From contig JAIDVA010000392.1 in NCBI GenBank assembly GCA_029059925.1, positions 1 through 8,910 of the forward strand: a DNA stretch of 8,910 nt, given 5' to 3'. The translations under genes and the position numbers were made by a program. This DNA is from Eubacterium sp. Lineage in GTDB: Bacteria; Bacillota; Clostridia; Oscillospirales; Acutalibacteraceae. The notes beneath the pieces were generated by a model. That model worked only from the letters and a program-made list of their open reading frames with translations, had not been told where the DNA came from and did not search any database. The first letter of the stretch is position 1. Each line of letters begins with the position of its first letter. Shown one piece after another: positions 7,272 to 8,910 of this stretch.

Positions 7272-8213
7272 TCATATCACCTTTGTTTTTTTATTTACAA
7301 TTATTATTCCAAAAGAAACAAGAATTAATGATAAAATTGTTTTTAATCCTGAATCGCCAAAGCTTTCAGACAAAAACAAAACCGAAAAAACACATCCGAA
7401 TATCGGTGTCATAAAGCCGAAAACTGCAATTCTTGACACATCGTTATATTTAAGCAGAATACCCCAAAGAGTATATGCCGCTGCTGATAAAAAAGCAAGA
7501 TACAAAAGCATCAGAATACCTTTTATGCTTATTAAAGATAGTCTGCCGCCGAAAAGCAAACCGCTGACTATCATAATAAATCCGCCTATTGCAAACTGAT
7601 ATCCGCTTAATACCACCGGATTTTCGTCTTTAGAAAACTGCTTAATCAGCACAGAGGATACAGCATAAGAAATAGCAGAAAAAAGGATAAAACCCTCACC
7701 TGCAAGTGTAATTGAACCCTGTGAGCCTGCCGAAATATTAACAATTACAACGCCTGCAAAGCCAATTGCACAGCCGATTATTTTTTGTATATTCAGCTTT
7801 TCCTGCTTAAAAATAAGACAGGAAAATAAAAGTGCAAAAAATGTGCTTGTACTGTTAATAATCGAGCCTCTTGTACCGCTGGTATTTGCAAGACCGATAT
7901 AAAAAAACAGATATTGCAAAACCGTCTGAAACAACGACAGCAGACACACTTTAGGCAAGCTTTCTTTTTTGGGAACAAGAACCTTTTTTGATACAGCACT
8001 GCCGAAAATGATAACAAGCATGCCTGCAAACAAAAATCTTATGCCCGCAAAAAGGATCTGTGACATTGCATCATCAGACGCAATATCAAAAAGCTTATAC
8101 CCTATTTTTATAAAGGGAAAAGCACTCCCCCACAGCATACAGCATACCATTGCCGCAAGTGCAGCTGCAAACGGCTTTTTCAGCATTGACTGTATTTTGT
8201 TATCATCACGCAT
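7272..8213 (-). CDS. EamA-type transporter (drug/metabolite transporter superfamily)
   Basis: From the ATG at 8213 the protein has 313 residues, typical for ten-helix EamA proteins. It shows two related halves: about residues 17-160, beginning AAMVCCMLWGSAFPFIKIGYK, and about 172-307, including SAISYAVSSVLIKQF, SAAAYTLWGILLKY and FGFMTPIFGCVFSVLFLSES. The basic tail NKKTKVI would face the cytoplasm. The family moves amino acids, sugars or other metabolites, often as exporters; the substrate cannot be read from sequence. The frame stays open to 8324, but that extension lies wholly inside the dUTPase gene and is polar, so it was rejected. The ATG at 8213 is one base after the dUTPase stop and has no clear ribosome binding site of its own, so coupled translation is likely. 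An ATG at 8186 is an alternative start. At the 3' end its TGA abuts the next gene's ATG. Confidence 0.87.
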   Translation of the reverse strand: MRDDNKIQSMLKKPFAAALAAMVCCMLWGSAFPFIKIGYKLFDIASDDAMSQILFAGIRFLFAGMLVIIFGSAVSKKVLVPKKESLPKVCLLSLFQTVLQYLFFYIGLANTSGTRGSIINSTSTFFALLFSCLIFKQEKLNIQKIIGCAIGFAGVVIVNISAGSQGSITLAGEGFILFSAISYAVSSVLIKQFSKDENPVVLSGYQFAIGGFIMIVSGLLFGGRLSLISIKGILMLLYLAFLSAAAYTLWGILLKYNDVSRIAVFGFMTPIFGCVFSVLFLSESFGDSGLKTILSLILVSFGIIIVNKKTKVI

Positions 8214-8214
8214 T

Positions 8215-8724
8215 TTATTTAGTTGTTGAACCGAATCCGCCGTCTCTGATACCATCGGCATCATCATCAACAGTAATACCGAACTGCGTGAATATGCCCT
8301 GTGCAAAGCCGTCACCTGCTGCAACTGCTGCTATATGACCGTCATCGTGTGCATCACAGCTTATTTTAATCATTATATGACCTTCGTTTGACGAATTATA
8401 ATAGTCTGAATCAATGATACCGACTGTGTTATCAAGCTGGCATCTATGCTTAAAACCAAGGCCTGAACGAGGATAAATGGAAAGCACCCAGCCCTCATCA
8501 ATCTTAGAGCGTATACCTGTAGGTACAAGTGTTGATTTACCCTTTTCAAACACCACCTCATCAGGAGCATAAAAATCATAGCCGGCAGAGCCTGTTGTCG
8601 CTCTTTTAGGCAGCTTGATACTGTCATAAACAGCTTTAACATCCTTGGTATCAGGGAAATTTTTTAACCAATCCTTTTTGAACTGTTCAAAGGAAACCTT
8701 TTCAAATTCAGCAATTTTAAACAT
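8215..8724 (-). CDS. dut: dUTP diphosphatase (trimeric dUTPase)
   Basis: The 169-residue protein hydrolyses dUTP to dUMP and PPi, keeping uracil out of DNA and supplying thymidylate synthesis. Five motifs are visible: AGYDFYAP (47-54), PRSGLGFKH (85-93), GIIDSDYYN (102-110) with probable catalytic D105, GDGFAQGIF (137-145), and RDGGFGST (160-167) with the C-terminal Phe that caps the substrate. Compared with typical 145-150-residue bacterial enzymes it has about 30 extra N-terminal residues (EKVSFEQFKKDWLKNF). It also has a non-standard fourth motif, GDGFAQ where GERIAQ or GDRIAQ is usual, and a short insertion after motif 3 (NSSNEG). The ATG at 8724 is supported by AAGGAG at 8736-8731, 6 bases upstream on the minus strand. 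It is the first gene of the cluster, and its TAA is one base before the transporter's ATG. I recall similar extended dUTPases in clostridial genomes; that link is from memory. Confidence 0.93.
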   Translation of the reverse strand: MFKIAEFEKVSFEQFKKDWLKNFPDTKDVKAVYDSIKLPKRATTGSAGYDFYAPDEVVFEKGKSTLVPTGIRSKIDEGWVLSIYPRSGLGFKHRCQLDNTVGIIDSDYYNSSNEGHIMIKISCDAHDDGHIAAVAAGDGFAQGIFTQFGITVDDDADGIRDGGFGSTTK

Positions 8725-8732
8725 AGTATTCT

Positions 8733-8757
8733 CCTTGTAATCAAAATATTTACAAGG
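8733..8757. repeat. Perfect inverted repeat in front of dut (operator or leader hairpin)
   Basis: CCTTGTAA (8733-8740), a 9-base AT-rich centre and TTACAAGG (8750-8757) form an exact 8-bp inverted repeat. On the minus strand it lies between the predicted -10 box and the dut ATG, and its distal arm contains the AAGG of the ribosome binding site. It could be a repressor site over the transcription start. It could also be an RNA hairpin hiding the ribosome binding site, if transcription starts upstream of 8757. Confidence 0.6.
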
Positions 8758-8759
8758 CT

Positions 8760-8788
8760 ATATTAACACATAAAAATAAATAAAACAA
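8760..8788 (-). promoter_or_regulatory. Predicted promoter of the dut cluster
   Basis: On the minus strand TTGTTT (8788-8783) is followed by a 17-base spacer and TAATAT (8765-8760). Initiation near 8753 would give a leader of about 29 bases. The -35 element lies in the arm of the terminator of the preceding gene. The region is very AT-rich, so chance matches are easy; confidence is moderate. Confidence 0.45.
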
Positions 8789-8827
8789 TCCCAAAACTGC
8801 CATTAAACAGCAGTATGTGATTGTTTT
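8782..8827. terminator. Intrinsic terminator behind the partial upstream gene
   Basis: An outer 9-bp stem (aaaacaatc at 8782-8790 with gattgtttt at 8819-8827) and an inner 5-bp stem (actgc at 8796-8800 with gcagt at 8810-8814) are separated by an internal loop. On the minus strand it starts 25 bases past the stop of the partial gene and is followed by tttattttta. On the plus strand a run of six T ends it at 8829, so it could work in both directions. Confidence 0.7.
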
Positions 8828-8851
8828 TTATACATAAATTATTTTATAAAA

Positions 8852-8910
8852 TTATAATCCGAAACTTACACTCAATGCATGATTTACCTTGCCCATATCT
8901 CCATTATCAA
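8852..8910 (-). CDS. C-terminal end of an unidentified gene
   Basis: The minus-strand frame open at the window edge encodes DNGDMGKVNHALSVSFGL and then TAA at 8854-8852. The other two minus frames have stop codons within this stretch, and a terminator-like hairpin follows at the right distance, which supports a real gene end. The 18 residues are too few to name a family. Its start and body lie beyond base 8910. Confidence 0.6.
   Translation of the reverse strand, partial: DNGDMGKVNHALSVSFGL

Noticed and set aside
8214..8324. 37-residue N-terminal extension of the EamA transporter
   Set aside because: It lies entirely within the dUTPase gene in another frame, is polar rather than membrane-like, and makes the protein longer than the family norm.

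Overview
The window reads as low-GC Firmicutes DNA, most likely an anaerobic gut-type Clostridia (Oscillospiraceae/Ruminococcaceae-like). The grounds are AT-rich intergenic regions with strong AGGAG-type ribosome binding sites, a flavin reductase/rubredoxin fusion typical of anaerobes, an intracellular GH51 arabinofuranosidase, and a dUTPase of the extended form I associate from memory with this group. The lineage is an inference from gene content and style; there is no rRNA or marker gene here.

Layout. (1) 1-3432, plus strand: a large secreted protein whose start lies before the window. It has a signal peptide, an N-acetylglucosaminidase-type peptidoglycan hydrolase domain carrying an inserted SH3-like stretch, and eight tandem fibronectin type III (FN3) domains. 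(2) 3452-3484: a strong hairpin that serves as a terminator between convergent genes. (3) 3511-5037, minus strand: a PutP-type sodium/proline symporter, apparently with its own promoter. (4) 5142-8724, minus strand: a tight four-gene cluster read in the order dUTPase, EamA/DMT transporter, flavin reductase-rubredoxin, alpha-L-arabinofuranosidase. Gaps are 1, 0 and 33 bases, and it ends in an intrinsic terminator at 5068-5102. (5) 8852-8910, minus strand: the last 18 codons of an unidentified gene, followed by its own terminator at 8782-8827.

The four clustered genes look co-transcribed from a promoter at 8760-8788, with a perfect 8-bp inverted repeat between the -10 box and the dut start codon. 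Their products have no obvious common pathway: nucleotide-pool sanitation, export or import of a small metabolite, electron transfer, and arabinose release from plant oligosaccharides. The long plus-strand protein is the most unusual item. Two of its FN3 domains share 58 identical residues but differ at 16 third codon positions, so the copies are old and the protein sequence has been held constant.

I found no CRISPR array, insertion sequence, tRNA, rRNA or phage module, and no clear evidence of a wholly new multi-gene system. The best leads are the architecture of the FN3 protein, the palindrome in front of dut, and the promoters placed inside terminators.
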